Notes: generated by a model from the sequence alone, not told the origin. DNA of 64,000 nt from Rodentibacter abscessus (GCF_047160095.1 NZ_AP038785.1:1240001-1304000), one strand, 5' to 3'. Shown: positions 9,269 through 19,533, numbered from the stretch's first letter. A program made the numbers and translations.

Positions 9269-10681
9269 TTAGGCATAATACATCTCAAATTCTACCGGGT
9301 GGGGGGTCATATTCAAACGTTCCACTTCTTTGCGCTTAATAGCGATAAAGGCTTCTACAAACTCCTTACTGAACACGTTACCCTGTGTTAAAAATTCGTA
9401 ATCTTTTTCTAACGAATCTAAAGCTTCTTCAAGTGAGCCGGCGACGGCAGGAATATCCTTTAATTCCTCCGGTGGTAAATCGTAGAGGTTTTTATCCATC
9501 GCATCACCCGGGTGAATTTTATTTACCACACCGTCTAACCCTGCCATCAATAAGGCGGCAAAGGCTAAATACGGGTTTGCCATCGGATCAGGGAAGCGTG
9601 CTTCAACACGAATTGCTTTCGGGCTGGTTACTGCCGGAATACGAATTGAAGCAGAGCGGTTACTGGCTGAATAAGCTAATAATACAGGTGCTTCATAGCC
9701 CGGCACTAAGCGTTTGTATGAATTGGTAGTCGGGTTGGTGAACGCATTTAAGGCTTTTGCGTGCTTGATAATGCCGCCGATATAATAAAGTGCGGTTTCA
9801 GAAAGACCGGCATATTTATCACCTTGGAAAATATTTTTGCCGTCTTTGCTTAATGACATATTACAGTGCATACCCGAGCCGTTATCGCCGGTAATTGGCT
9901 TCGGCATAAAACAAGCGGTTTTACCCTGTTCAAGTGCAACATTTTGTACAACATATTTATAGATTTGAGTTTCATCCGCTTTTAAGGTTAAAGTATTGAA
10001 TTTTGTTGCAATTTCGTTTTGACCTGCAGTGGCAACTTCGTGATGATGGGCTTCAATCACTAATCCCATTTCTTCTAAAATCAAACACATTTCGGAACGA
10101 ATATCATGGGCAGTATCAATCGGTGCTACGGCGCAATATCCTCCCTTTTTCAACGGGCGATAAGCATTATTTCCATCTTCATATTTTTTGTTAGTATTCC
10201 AAGCAGCTTCTACATCATCAATAGAAAATGAAGCTCGGTTCATCGAAACATCAAAACGCACGTCATCAAAGAGGAAAAATTCGGGTTCAGGCCCGAAAAA
10301 CGCCTGATCGGCAATACCGGTTGAACGCATATAATTTTCGGCACGAATTGCAATTGAACGAGGATCGCGGTCATAACTTTGCATTGTTGCCGGCTCATAA
10401 ACACTACAACGTAAAGAAAGTGTCGGGATCTGTGCAAAAGGATCTACCACGGCGGTTTCCGCCATCGGCATTAAAAGCATATCCGCCTTATTAATCGTTT
10501 TCCAACCTTCTACCGATGAACCGTCAAACATTTTACCGTCTTCAAACATTTCTTCATCGACAAGGCTAACCGGAATAGATACACCGTGTTCCTTACCTTT
10601 AATATCGGTGAATCGGAGAAGAACAAATTTAATCTCGTTTTCTTCAATGAGTTTAAACACGTTGGCGATTGCATTTGACAT
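9269..10681 (-). CDS. glnA: Glutamine synthetase, type I
   Basis: A 470-residue GSI subunit that makes glutamine from glutamate, ammonia and ATP as a dodecamer in the cytoplasm. Visible family landmarks are FDGSSVEGW near residue 53, the metal and glutamate-binding GPEPEFFLFDD, HHHEVATAGQNEI, NGSGMHCNMSL and RIPAVTSP. KNLYDLPPEE near residue 398 carries the tyrosine that is adenylylated in enterobacterial GSI-beta enzymes, and the C-terminus ends MYYA. Length matches E. coli (469). GAGGAT precedes the ATG. It diverges from typA across 265 bases; this glnA/typA pair beside a glycan locus matches the H. influenzae arrangement as I recall it. Confidence 0.98.
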   Translation of the reverse strand: MSNAIANVFKLIEENEIKFVLLRFTDIKGKEHGVSIPVSLVDEEMFEDGKMFDGSSVEGWKTINKADMLLMPMAETAVVDPFAQIPTLSLRCSVYEPATMQSYDRDPRSIAIRAENYMRSTGIADQAFFGPEPEFFLFDDVRFDVSMNRASFSIDDVEAAWNTNKKYEDGNNAYRPLKKGGYCAVAPIDTAHDIRSEMCLILEEMGLVIEAHHHEVATAGQNEIATKFNTLTLKADETQIYKYVVQNVALEQGKTACFMPKPITGDNGSGMHCNMSLSKDGKNIFQGDKYAGLSETALYYIGGIIKHAKALNAFTNPTTNSYKRLVPGYEAPVLLAYSASNRSASIRIPAVTSPKAIRVEARFPDPMANPYLAFAALLMAGLDGVVNKIHPGDAMDKNLYDLPPEELKDIPAVAGSLEEALDSLEKDYEFLTQGNVFSKEFVEAFIAIKRKEVERLNMTPHPVEFEMYYA

Positions 10682-10946
10682 AGGAATCCTCTATTTTGCG
10701 ATATGGTCTCAATAAAATAAGCGCGCATTGTAGCTTAATCACCCAATTTTTTCACTAGATTTATTTTTTCAATTGTCATAGCAGGTAACGTAAAAGTCGT
10801 GTATAATTTTTGCCCTTTCGTGCCAAGATAAATGCAATTTAGTGCATAGTGTAAATTGCCTACGATTCCCACACGAAATAATAAACTTTTTATACACGAG
10901 CGTGAAACCTTGTTTCACTCCCTACATAATCAATTCAATATAAACA

Positions 10947-12797
10947 ATGAAAAACGAAATCGATATTAACAAATTGCGCAATATTGCTATTATCGCGCAC
11001 GTTGACCACGGTAAAACCACCCTTGTAGATAAACTCCTTCAACAATCCGGTACTTTTGACTCCATACGTGGTGACGCTGATGAACGCGTGATGGACTCTA
11101 ATGATCTTGAAAAAGAACGTGGCATTACCATTCTTGCCAAAAACACTGCTATTAACTGGAACGATTACCGTATCAATATCGTAGATACCCCGGGACACGC
11201 AGACTTCGGCGGTGAAGTAGAACGCGTACTCTCAATGGTAGATTCTGTACTTTTAGTCGTTGATGCGTTTGACGGCCCGATGCCGCAAACCCGTTTCGTT
11301 ACCCAAAAAGCTTTTGCTCACGGTTTAAAACCCATCGTAGTGATCAACAAAGTGGATCGCCCCGGTGCACGCCCTGATTGGGTTGTAGATCAAGTATTCG
11401 ATTTATTCGTAAACCTTGGCGCAACAGATGAACAATTAGACTTCCCGATTATTTACGCTTCAGCGCTAAACGGGGTGGCAGGTCTTGAACACGAAGAATT
11501 AGCGGAAGATATGACTCCGTTATTTGAAGCCATCGTCAAACACGTTGAACCGCCGAAAGTGGAATTAGATGCCCCGTTCCAAATGCAAATTTCCCAATTA
11601 GACTATAACAACTATGTAGGAGTGATTGGAATCGGACGTATTAAGCGCGGCTCAGTCAAACCGAATCAACCGGTTACCATTATTAATAGCGAAGGGAAAA
11701 CCCGTCAAGGTCGTATAGGTCAAGTGCTTGGTCACCTTGGCTTACAACGTTATGAAGAAGATGTGGCTTACGCCGGAGACATCGTTGCCATTACCGGTTT
11801 AGGTGAACTCAACATTTCCGACACCATTTGTGATATCAACGCCGTTGAAGCATTGCCTTCACTCACCGTTGATGAACCGACCGTAACGATGTTCTTCTGC
11901 GTAAATACTTCACCGTTTGCCGGTCAAGAAGGGAAATACGTTACTTCACGCCAAATCCTTGAACGCTTAAATAAAGAACTCGTTCACAACGTGGCACTGC
12001 GTGTAGAAGAAACCCCTAATCCTGATGAGTTCCGCGTATCCGGTCGCGGTGAGTTACATCTTTCCGTCTTAATTGAAAATATGCGCCGTGAAGGCTATGA
12101 ATTAGCCGTATCCCGTCCGAAAGTTATTTATCGTGAAATTGACGGCAAAAAACAAGAACCATACGAACAAGTTACCATTGATGTGGAAGAACAACACCAA
12201 GGCTCCGTAATGGAAGCGCTAGGTATCCGCAAAGGTGAGGTGCGTGATATGTTGCCTGACGGAAAAGGGCGCGTACGTTTAGAATACATTATTCCGAGCC
12301 GAGGATTAATCGGTTTCCGCGGTGAATTTATGACAATGACTTCCGGCACAGGCTTGCTTTACTCCAGCTTCAGTCACTATGATGAAATCAAAGGCGGAGA
12401 AATCGGTCAGCGTAAAAACGGCGTGTTAATTTCTAACGCCACCGGCAAAGCGTTGGCTTACGCATTATTCGGTTTACAGGAACGCGGTAAATTAATGATT
12501 GATGCCAATGTTGATGTGTATGAAGGTCAAATCATCGGTATTCACAGCCGCTCAAACGATCTCACGGTCAACTGCTTACAAGGTAAAAAACTCACCAATA
12601 TGCGTGCTTCAGGCAAAGATGACGCTATCGTGTTAACCACACCGGTGAAGTTCTCCCTTGAACAAGCGATTGAGTTTATTGATGATGATGAACTCGTAGA
12701 AGTAACACCGGAATCGATCCGTATCCGCAAAAAACTTTTAACGGAAAACGATCGTAAACGTGCTAATCGCACCACAACCAGCACAAGTACTCAGTAA
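10947..12797 (+). CDS. typA: Ribosome-binding GTPase TypA/BipA
   Basis: A 616-residue translational GTPase. The G domain holds AHVDHGKTTLVDKLL (G1), ERGITILAK (G2), DTPGHADFGG (G3) and NKVDRPGARP (G4); EF-G-like domains and the BipA C-terminal domain follow (PSRGLIGFRGEF near residue 450). It binds the 70S ribosome and assists 50S assembly, stress and low-temperature growth. The ATG at 10947 gives the standard N-terminus, but no clear Shine-Dalgarno sequence precedes it. A TATAAT at 10802-10807 could be its -10 box, though no well-spaced -35 is seen. The hairpin at 12803-12828 ends the transcript. Confidence 0.97.
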   Translation: MKNEIDINKLRNIAIIAHVDHGKTTLVDKLLQQSGTFDSIRGDADERVMDSNDLEKERGITILAKNTAINWNDYRINIVDTPGHADFGGEVERVLSMVDSVLLVVDAFDGPMPQTRFVTQKAFAHGLKPIVVINKVDRPGARPDWVVDQVFDLFVNLGATDEQLDFPIIYASALNGVAGLEHEELAEDMTPLFEAIVKHVEPPKVELDAPFQMQISQLDYNNYVGVIGIGRIKRGSVKPNQPVTIINSEGKTRQGRIGQVLGHLGLQRYEEDVAYAGDIVAITGLGELNISDTICDINAVEALPSLTVDEPTVTMFFCVNTSPFAGQEGKYVTSRQILERLNKELVHNVALRVEETPNPDEFRVSGRGELHLSVLIENMRREGYELAVSRPKVIYREIDGKKQEPYEQVTIDVEEQHQGSVMEALGIRKGEVRDMLPDGKGRVRLEYIIPSRGLIGFRGEFMTMTSGTGLLYSSFSHYDEIKGGEIGQRKNGVLISNATGKALAYALFGLQERGKLMIDANVDVYEGQIIGIHSRSNDLTVNCLQGKKLTNMRASGKDDAIVLTTPVKFSLEQAIEFIDDDELVEVTPESIRIRKKLLTENDRKRANRTTTSTSTQ

Positions 12798-12802
12798 TAA
12801 AA

Positions 12803-12828
12803 AATGGGATCACTGTTGATCCCGTTTT
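12803..12828 (+). terminator. typA intrinsic terminator
   Basis: GGGATCA (12806-12812) and TGATCCC (12817-12823) form a perfect 7-bp stem, flanked by A-run and T-run, just after the typA stop. Confidence 0.8.
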
Positions 12829-12931
12829 TATCTCCCAAGTGCGGTCAGAAAATCTTTAGATTTTGAACGTTGGCTTGCCAACTGTGTCGTAAGGCATAAC
12901 AATCGCTTTGAGCGATTGCGTATAAATTTTC

Positions 12932-13016
12932 CGGTATTATGTATCAGTTGCACGAAGAGAATTTTATATCCAATATTTATCGGGGGTAGGGGCGTATTGC
13001 ATACGCCCCTACCATT
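12932..13016. repeat. Partial copy of the 180-bp inverted-repeat element (family A)
   Basis: Begins CGGTATTATGTATCAGTTGC and continues GAGAATTTTATATCCAATAT, matching the left half of the copies at 46213 and 51811. It then ends in a near-perfect hairpin, GGTAGGGGCGTAT/ATACGCCCCTACC, immediately before the alaA stop codon. The hairpin may also serve as a terminator for alaA. The right half of the element is missing. Confidence 0.6.
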
Positions 13017-14231
13017 TTATTGATGATAATTTTCCAAGAAACGCCCCAGTTTGGTAATCGCTTCTTCCAATTGATTCACATAAGGCAAGGTTACAATACG
13101 GAAATGATCCGGCGAATGCCAATTAAAGCCTTTGCCGTGCACAAGCAATACTTTTTCTTGACGAAGTAAATCAAGCACCATTTTTTCATCACTGTGAATA
13201 TTGAATTTTTTAACATCCATTTTAGGGAACATATACATCGCCCCCATCGGTTTTACGCAAGTAATCCCCGGAATCTGAGTGATTAATTCGTAGGCTTTAT
13301 TGCGTTGCTCCAATAAACGCCCGCCCGGTAAAATAAATTCATTGATACTTTGATAGCCGCCCAACGCCGTTTGAATGGCGTGTTGCATTGGCACATTTGC
13401 ACACAAACGCATCGAAGCCAACATATCCAAGCCTTCAATATAGCCTTTCGCCTGATGTTTCGGGCCATTTAAAATCATCCAGCCTTGACGAAAACCCGCA
13501 ACACGGTAGGCTTTAGATAAACCGTTGAAGGTAACCGTTAATAAATCCGGTGCAAGCGAAGCAATATGATGATGAACCGCACCATCGTATAAAATCTTGT
13601 CATAGATTTCATCTGCAAAAATAATCAAATTATTTTGACGCGCTATTTCCACAACCTCTTCCAGTAACGCTTTGCTATATACCGAACCGGTCGGATTATT
13701 CGGATTAATGATTACAATCGCTTTCGTTTTTGCATTCACCTTGGCTTTAATATCATCAATCGCCGGAAACCAATTCGCCTCTTCATCACATAAATAATGT
13801 ACGGCTTTACCGCCGGAAAGGGTTACCGCCGCCGTCCATAACGGATAATCGGGCATTGGCACAAGCACTTCATCACCGTCATTTAACAAGGCTTGCATTG
13901 CCATTGTGATGAGTTCCGACACCCCATTACCGATATACACATCATTTACTGTCGCACCTTGAATACCTTTGGATTGATAATATTGCACAATGGCTTTACG
14001 TGCGGAATATAGTCCTTTGGAATCACAATAGCCTTGCGCAGAGGGTAAATTGCGCAACACATCCACCAAAATTTCATCCGGTGCTTCAAAACCAAAAGGT
14101 GCGGGATTGCCGATATTAAGCTTTAAAATTTTATTACCTTCTTCTTCCAAACGCAGCGCTTCCTTGTGCACAGGCCCTCGAATGTCATAACAAACGTGTT
14201 CCAATTTGTCGGATTTTGGGAATAATCGCAT
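13017..14231 (-). CDS. alaA: Glutamate-pyruvate aminotransferase AlaA
   Basis: A 404-residue class I/II aminotransferase. The N-terminus MRLFPKSDKLEHVCYDIRGP and the length match AlaA (YfbQ), the main alanine-synthesising transaminase of E. coli. The PLP lysine lies in FNGLSKAYRVAGFRQGW near residue 240; NPNNPTGSVY and ADEIYDKI are the other cofactor-binding blocks. GAGGA stands upstream of the ATG. It is convergent with typA and divergent from menF. An uptake signal lies just upstream near 14262. Confidence 0.95.
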   Translation of the reverse strand: MRLFPKSDKLEHVCYDIRGPVHKEALRLEEEGNKILKLNIGNPAPFGFEAPDEILVDVLRNLPSAQGYCDSKGLYSARKAIVQYYQSKGIQGATVNDVYIGNGVSELITMAMQALLNDGDEVLVPMPDYPLWTAAVTLSGGKAVHYLCDEEANWFPAIDDIKAKVNAKTKAIVIINPNNPTGSVYSKALLEEVVEIARQNNLIIFADEIYDKILYDGAVHHHIASLAPDLLTVTFNGLSKAYRVAGFRQGWMILNGPKHQAKGYIEGLDMLASMRLCANVPMQHAIQTALGGYQSINEFILPGGRLLEQRNKAYELITQIPGITCVKPMGAMYMFPKMDVKKFNIHSDEKMVLDLLRQEKVLLVHGKGFNWHSPDHFRIVTLPYVNQLEEAITKLGRFLENYHQ

Positions 14232-14380
14232 AATGAAATCCTCTTATTTTTTAAAGAAAAGTGCGGTTAATTTACGGCTTAATTTTCAATCTTGCAAAGA
14301 TTTTATAAAAAAATTTTTTGTAACAAATAAACTGCGGTAGAATACGGACTAATTTTTTGTTTATTTTGAACAATTTCTTA

Positions 14381-15673
14381 ATGGATATTTTAGAACAAGC
14401 GGCAAGCCGAATAAGTCAGCAAATTGAAGATTATTTGCAACAAAAACAAACGGATATCGTGCGTTTTCAAGTAGAAATCGCCAATGTCGATTTATTGGCG
14501 TGGCTAAAAGCACAAAGGGTTTATCCACAGTTCTATTTACGCTTTCGTGATGAAGAACAAAAATTTGCTGCGCTTGGAGAAGTGCGGTCATTTTCCGAGC
14601 TAAATTTAGCGCAAGAGTTTATTGAACAATACAATTTGCCATTAATCGGCGGTTTACAATTTCAAGGTTACGAACAATTTATTTTGCCGCAAATGTTGTT
14701 AGAACAACGGGCATACGCCACCACAGTGAGCGTTTTTGTCGAAGGCGAAACCTCCGCACAATCTGCTTTAGCACTTATTAAAACTCTGCCGAAAACAACC
14801 GCACTTTGCGCATTACCTAAACAAGTTCCTTTGCTGATCGAACGACGTGCGGATGAGCGAACTTGGAATGACTGGGTAAATCAGGCGCTTTTTGAAATCA
14901 AACAAGGCGAATTAACCAAGCTCGTGTTGGCAAATGAAACGATCTTTCACTTAAAACAGCGCATTAATCCCTATGATTTTCTTGCCGAAAGCGAAAAGCA
15001 AAATCAAGGTTGCTATCATTTTTTGTGGGCGGAAACTCCTTATTCGACTTTTGTCGGCTCAACCCCCGAACGTTTGTTTGCGCGCGAATACAACCTTTTT
15101 TTAACCGAAGCCCTCGCAGGCACTGCGCCCATTACGGAAAATCAGAAAGAAAACAGACAACAAGCCGATTGGTTGTTAAAAGATGAAAAAAATCTGAACG
15201 AGAATTGGCTGGTGGTTCAAGATATTTCTCAAAATATTAGCGCAATGGTGGAATCCTTTGATGTAGGCGAAGTCGAACTCAAACCTTTACGCAAAGTACA
15301 ACATTTGTTACGAAAAATTCGCGCAAATCTGACCGCACATTACCGAGATTCCGCATTACTAAAAGCGATTCACCCTACTGCGGCGGTTTCGGGCTTGCCA
15401 CAGCAACAAGCCAGAATGATTTTATCGGAAATCGAAACTTTTGAACGTGGCTGGTATGCCGGGACATTAGGCATTATGAGCGAGGCATATTCTGAATTTT
15501 GTGTAGCGATTCGTTCCGCCTTTATTGAAGGCCACCGAATCCGCATATTTGCCGGTGCGGGCATTGTTGAAGGCTCGCAACCTTTGATTGAATGGAAAGA
15601 AATTGAACGTAAGGCAGCAGGGCTCATTTCCCTGTTTGCAGAAAATCATAACGGAGAAAAAGAATGTCTGTAA
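14381..15673 (+). CDS. menF: Menaquinone-specific isochorismate synthase
   Basis: A 430-residue chorismate-binding enzyme converting chorismate to isochorismate, the entry step of menaquinone synthesis. The C-terminal catalytic domain shows KLVLANET, FVGSTPERLF, LAGTAP, HPTAAVSGLP and GAGIVEGSQP, all conserved in the MenF/TrpE fold. A TTG eight codons upstream (14357) is open, but the ATG at 14381 gives a more typical N-terminus (MDILEQAASR). Its last 10 bases overlap the start of menD, so the two are coupled. An uptake signal lies inside at about 14579 and another, inverted, near 14801. Confidence 0.94.
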   Translation: MDILEQAASRISQQIEDYLQQKQTDIVRFQVEIANVDLLAWLKAQRVYPQFYLRFRDEEQKFAALGEVRSFSELNLAQEFIEQYNLPLIGGLQFQGYEQFILPQMLLEQRAYATTVSVFVEGETSAQSALALIKTLPKTTALCALPKQVPLLIERRADERTWNDWVNQALFEIKQGELTKLVLANETIFHLKQRINPYDFLAESEKQNQGCYHFLWAETPYSTFVGSTPERLFAREYNLFLTEALAGTAPITENQKENRQQADWLLKDEKNLNENWLVVQDISQNISAMVESFDVGEVELKPLRKVQHLLRKIRANLTAHYRDSALLKAIHPTAAVSGLPQQQARMILSEIETFERGWYAGTLGIMSEAYSEFCVAIRSAFIEGHRIRIFAGAGIVEGSQPLIEWKEIERKAAGLISLFAENHNGEKECL

Positions 15674-17370
15674 ACGTGTTTAATCGTTGTTGGTCAAAAG
15701 TGATTTTAGAAACCTTGGTACGCCAAGGTGTTACTCACTTCTGCATTGCACCCGGCTCACGTTCTACCCCATTAACACTTGAAGCGGTGCGCTTACAAAA
15801 TGCAGAGCGGGCCGTTTGCCATAGTCATTTTGACGAACGGGGCTTGGGCTTTTTTGCCCTTGGTATCGCAAAATCCACACAATCTCCGGTTGCCATAATC
15901 GTTACCTCCGGTACGGCGGCGGCCAATCTTTATCCGGCAATTATTGAAGCACGTCAAACGGGCGTTGATCTCGTCATATTAACGGCGGATCGCCCGCCTG
16001 AATTATGGGAATGCGGTGCAAATCAAGCGATATTGCAACAAAATATGTTCGGCGATTACCCGATTGCCAATGTGAATTTACCCAAGCCCAATGCGGATTA
16101 TTCTGCGCAATGGCTTATCTCTTTATTGGAACAAGCAACGTTCCAACAAAATCAACAGCATGGTGTCGTGCATATTAACGTTCCCTTTGCCGAACCGCTT
16201 TATGAAGCCAATGACAGTGCCGTAGATAACCACCCTTGGTTACAACCGTTACAGCGTTGGCTTTCACAGGTAAAACCTTGGATAAAATATGAAACATTAC
16301 AACAAGAAGTAATTCCTCACGAAAACTGGGATCACTGGCGTACCAAACGCGGTGTGATTGTAGTCGGGCAACTGCCGGCGGAACAAGCTATGGGCATCAA
16401 TACTTGGGCGACCACAATGGGTTGGGTATTATTAACCGATATTCAATCCGGTGTCGAACCGATGACGCCTTATGCCGATATTTGGCTTGCCAACCAAACG
16501 GTGCGGGAAAAACTGCTCGAAGCGGATATTGTGATTCAATTCGGATCCCGTTTTATCAGCAAACGTATTAATCAATTTTTACAAGCTTTTAATCGTGAAT
16601 TTTGGATTATCGAACAAACGCAAAAAGCGGTTGATCCTTATCATCACACACATACTCGCTTTAATGCGAAAGTGCATAATTGGCTTCGTGTGCACCCTCC
16701 GCTTCGCCAAAAACCATGGCTATTAGAACCCCTTGCTTTATCAAAATTCTGTGCCGGTTTTATTGAACAACAAGTGGGCGGTAATTTAAATGAGGCTTCT
16801 CTCGCCCATCATATTGAACGCGTACTGCCTTATGACGGCATTTTATTCCTTGGCAACAGCCTGTTTGTGCGTCTTGTTGATGCGCTTACAAAATTGCCGG
16901 AAGGCTACCCGATTTATACTAATCGCGGAGCAAGCGGCATCGACGGCTTACTGGCGACTGCAGCCGGCATCGGCGTAGGTTCGAATCAACCGGTTGTCGC
17001 AATGATTGGCGATACCTCAACACTCTATGATCTCAATTCGCTCGCCTTATTTAAAAATGTTACGCAGCCGACTATCATTTTCGTGATTAACAATAACGGG
17101 GGCGCAATTTTTGATATGTTACCGGTGGATGAAACGGTGAAAGAGCGTTTTTACCGTTTACCTCACAATGGCGATTTTTCACAAATCGCCGCAATGTTTG
17201 ATATAAAATACGCCCACCCTTACACTTGGGCGGATTTAAGCAGCGTATTAAAACAAGCCTACACACGCCGTAAAACAACATTGATTGAAATTAAGACCAA
17301 TCCGAATGACGGCAGCAACATCTATAAACGTTTAATTGAACAAATCAGTTATGCCGTTATCGGCGCATAG
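15664..17370 (+). CDS. menD: SEPHCHC synthase
   Basis: A 568-residue thiamine-diphosphate enzyme that adds the succinyl-semialdehyde carbanion from 2-oxoglutarate to isochorismate (second menaquinone step). The N-terminal domain shows HFCIAPGSRSTPLTLEA, HFDERGLGFFALG and SGTAAANLYPA, with the cofactor-activating glutamate in the DERG region; the C-terminal ThDP/Mg site is GDTSTLYDLNSLALF and NNNGGAIFDMLP. Length equals that of enterobacterial MenD closely. It overlaps menF by 10 bases and is followed by menH after 35 bases. Confidence 0.97.
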   Translation: MSVNVFNRCWSKVILETLVRQGVTHFCIAPGSRSTPLTLEAVRLQNAERAVCHSHFDERGLGFFALGIAKSTQSPVAIIVTSGTAAANLYPAIIEARQTGVDLVILTADRPPELWECGANQAILQQNMFGDYPIANVNLPKPNADYSAQWLISLLEQATFQQNQQHGVVHINVPFAEPLYEANDSAVDNHPWLQPLQRWLSQVKPWIKYETLQQEVIPHENWDHWRTKRGVIVVGQLPAEQAMGINTWATTMGWVLLTDIQSGVEPMTPYADIWLANQTVREKLLEADIVIQFGSRFISKRINQFLQAFNREFWIIEQTQKAVDPYHHTHTRFNAKVHNWLRVHPPLRQKPWLLEPLALSKFCAGFIEQQVGGNLNEASLAHHIERVLPYDGILFLGNSLFVRLVDALTKLPEGYPIYTNRGASGIDGLLATAAGIGVGSNQPVVAMIGDTSTLYDLNSLALFKNVTQPTIIFVINNNGGAIFDMLPVDETVKERFYRLPHNGDFSQIAAMFDIKYAHPYTWADLSSVLKQAYTRRKTTLIEIKTNPNDGSNIYKRLIEQISYAVIGA

Positions 17371-17375
17371 AGATT

Positions 17376-17400
17376 AGGGCGTGTAACAGCGCCCTTTATT
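17376..17400 (+). terminator. Weak hairpin between menD and menH
   Basis: AGGGCG and CGCCCT pair across an 8-base loop, followed by TTATTTTATT. It may reduce but not stop transcription into menH. Confidence 0.4.
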
Positions 17401-17405
17401 TTATT

Positions 17406-18149
17406 ATGATGAATATTATTTTCCTTCATGGTCTCCTCGGCACCGGTGACGACTGGCAAAAAGTCATCGAAAATCTACTGCACTTTCGCTGTATCCCGCT
17501 TGATTTACCTTTCCATGGAAAAGCAAAAAAAATTGAAGCCGTTGATTTTGAAGACACAACGCAATATCTTGCCGAAGAAATCCAAAGTGCGGTCAAAAAT
17601 GAACCTTATTTTCTTGTCGGATACTCACTCGGGGGACGCATTGCCTTACACTATGCGTTACAATCCAATGTGAAGAAATCACAATTGCAAGGAATGATTT
17701 TGGAAGGCGTAAATTTAGGTTTAAAAACCGAGAAAGAAAAACAAGCCCGTTGGCAAAATGATATCTATTGGGCAAAACGGTTTATTAATGAATCGCCTGA
17801 AAAGGTATTGGAAGATTGGTATCAACAAGCGGTATTTGCCCATTTAACTTCTGCCCAAAGACAACAATTGATCCAAAAACGAAAAACCAATTGTGGTGAC
17901 AATATCGGCAAAATGTTGCTTGCCACCAGCCTTGCCAAACAAGCTGATTTTCGCGAAAAAGTGCGGTCGAATTCTTTGCCGTTTTTCTATTTTTGCGGCG
18001 AGCGGGATCAAAAATTCCAAGCTCTTGCGCATGAAGAACAACTTCCCTTAACCACCATTCCAAATGCAGGCCACAATGCTCACTCGGAAAATCCGATATT
18101 TTTCGCTAAAAAACTTAAAAATCTCATATTAAAAATTGCTCAAGCCTAA
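17406..18149 (+). CDS. menH: SHCHC synthase, alpha/beta hydrolase
   Basis: A 247-residue alpha/beta hydrolase. FLHGLLGTGDDW forms the oxyanion-hole region, and GYSLGGRIALHYA near residue 78 carries the nucleophilic serine. The acid is likely in CGERDQKF and the histidine in NAGHNAHSENP near the end. MenH eliminates pyruvate from SEPHCHC to give SHCHC. Position after menF-menD supports the call over other esterases of the same fold. Two adjacent ATG codons occur (17406 and 17409) without a strong ribosome site, so translation may depend on menD. An uptake signal lies within near 17588 and another near 17960. Confidence 0.93.
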   Translation: MMNIIFLHGLLGTGDDWQKVIENLLHFRCIPLDLPFHGKAKKIEAVDFEDTTQYLAEEIQSAVKNEPYFLVGYSLGGRIALHYALQSNVKKSQLQGMILEGVNLGLKTEKEKQARWQNDIYWAKRFINESPEKVLEDWYQQAVFAHLTSAQRQQLIQKRKTNCGDNIGKMLLATSLAKQADFREKVRSNSLPFFYFCGERDQKFQALAHEEQLPLTTIPNAGHNAHSENPIFFAKKLKNLILKIAQA

Positions 18150-18216
18150 GGGAAATGCTAGGATTCAGCCCTTTCCATTTATAAAATTCTTATTCACATT
18201 TCCTAAGGAAAGCAAT

Positions 18217-19533
18217 ATGACAACACAACTTCGTAATAATCCGATGAAAGTGGCACTTGCCTCTATGGTCGGAACTGCAATCGAATTTTTCGATTACTAT
18301 ATCTATGCGGCGGCGGCCGTGTTAGTGTTCAACACACAGTTCTTTAGCAGCGATGACCCTCTTTCAAATGATCTTCTTTCTCTTTCCACTTTGGCCCTCG
18401 CCTTTTTTGCACGTCCGATAGGATCGGCATTATTCGGTCATTTTGGCGACAAAATCGGACGTAAAAAGACACTCGTGGCTTCTCTCTTATTAATGGGAGG
18501 CTCAACCGTCATCATCGGTTTATTGCCTAACTATTCACAAATCGGCATTTGGGCACCTATTTTGCTTTGTATTTGCCGAGTCGGACAAGGGATCGGGCTT
18601 GGCGGAGAATGGGGCGGTGCGGCATTGGTTGCAACCGAAAATGCGCCGGAAGGTAAACGGGCTTGGTATGGCACTTTTCCCCAATTAGGTGCACCTATCG
18701 GTTTATTTGTAGCAAACGGCACATTCTTCTTAGTCAGCTATTTCTGGGGGCATGAAGCCTTAGTAGAATGGGCGTGGCGTATCCCTTTCGTCTCGTCTAT
18801 ATTATTGGTTTTTGTCGGTTTATATGTTCGTTTAACCCTACATGAAAGCCATGTTTTCGTTGAAGCGGAGCAGAAAGGCAAAAAATTAAATGCACCTGTC
18901 AGTGTCGTATTCACCAAGCATTTAAAGCCTATGATTATCGGCACATTTATTATGGTTGCGACCTATTCCCTTTTCTATATTATGACCGCTTTCGCACAAG
19001 CCTATTCACGTACTGCCCCAACACTTTCAGAAGCAGGCCACCCGCTTGGTTTAGGCATTCCGGCAAACACATTCACCGGTTTGCTATTAATTAGTGCGAT
19101 CATATTCGGTATTTTCATCAGTATTTCAGGTATTTATGCCGATAAGATCGGTCGCCGCAAATGGTTAATTTGGGTAACGGTTGCCATTGGACTGTTAGGT
19201 TTATCTATGCCGCTATTCTTCGAAAACGGCACACCAATCGGTGTTTTTGCATTTCTCGTAGTCGGTATGGCAATTATGGGAATGACCTTCGGTCCTATGG
19301 CGGCATTGCTGCCGGAATTATTTCCTACCGAAGTACGTTACTCGGGTGCTTCGCTTGCTTATAACTTAGCTTCCATTATCGGCGCAACCATTGCGGCAAT
19401 GATTTCCTTAAAAATCAATGCTTCATTCGGCATCATAGGTGTAGGGGTTTATTTGGCTATTAACGCATTAATGACATTACTTGCCTTATTAGCCTCAAAA
19501 GAAACAAAGAATGTGGACTTAACAAAAATCTAA
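18217..19533 (+). CDS. MFS metabolite:proton symporter (MHS family, ProP/ShiA type)
   Basis: A 438-residue, twelve-helix transporter. The first helix GTAIEFFDYYIYAAAAVLVF, the loop FGDKIGRKKTLVASLL between helices 2 and 3, GLGGEWGGAALVATENAP, and PELFPTEVRYSGASLAYN near the end are signatures of the metabolite:H+ symporter subfamily (relatives of ShiA, ProP, KgtP). Substrate cannot be assigned. The ATG at 18217 has AAGGA upstream; the open frame extends 27 codons further back but into the menH end. A homologous transporter follows menH in H. influenzae, as I recall. A bidirectional terminator lies downstream. Confidence 0.9.
   Translation: MTTQLRNNPMKVALASMVGTAIEFFDYYIYAAAAVLVFNTQFFSSDDPLSNDLLSLSTLALAFFARPIGSALFGHFGDKIGRKKTLVASLLLMGGSTVIIGLLPNYSQIGIWAPILLCICRVGQGIGLGGEWGGAALVATENAPEGKRAWYGTFPQLGAPIGLFVANGTFFLVSYFWGHEALVEWAWRIPFVSSILLVFVGLYVRLTLHESHVFVEAEQKGKKLNAPVSVVFTKHLKPMIIGTFIMVATYSLFYIMTAFAQAYSRTAPTLSEAGHPLGLGIPANTFTGLLLISAIIFGIFISISGIYADKIGRRKWLIWVTVAIGLLGLSMPLFFENGTPIGVFAFLVVGMAIMGMTFGPMAALLPELFPTEVRYSGASLAYNLASIIGATIAAMISLKINASFGIIGVGVYLAINALMTLLALLASKETKNVDLTKI

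Noticed and set aside
9297..9307. G-run in the 3' end of glnA
   Set aside because: Encodes the conserved Thr-Pro-His-Pro tail, common to glutamine synthetases; too short for phase variation.
10773..10807. TTGTCA...TATAAT as a typA promoter
   Set aside because: The hexamers are 23 bases apart, too far for a normal sigma-70 promoter; only the TATAAT remains as a weak candidate.
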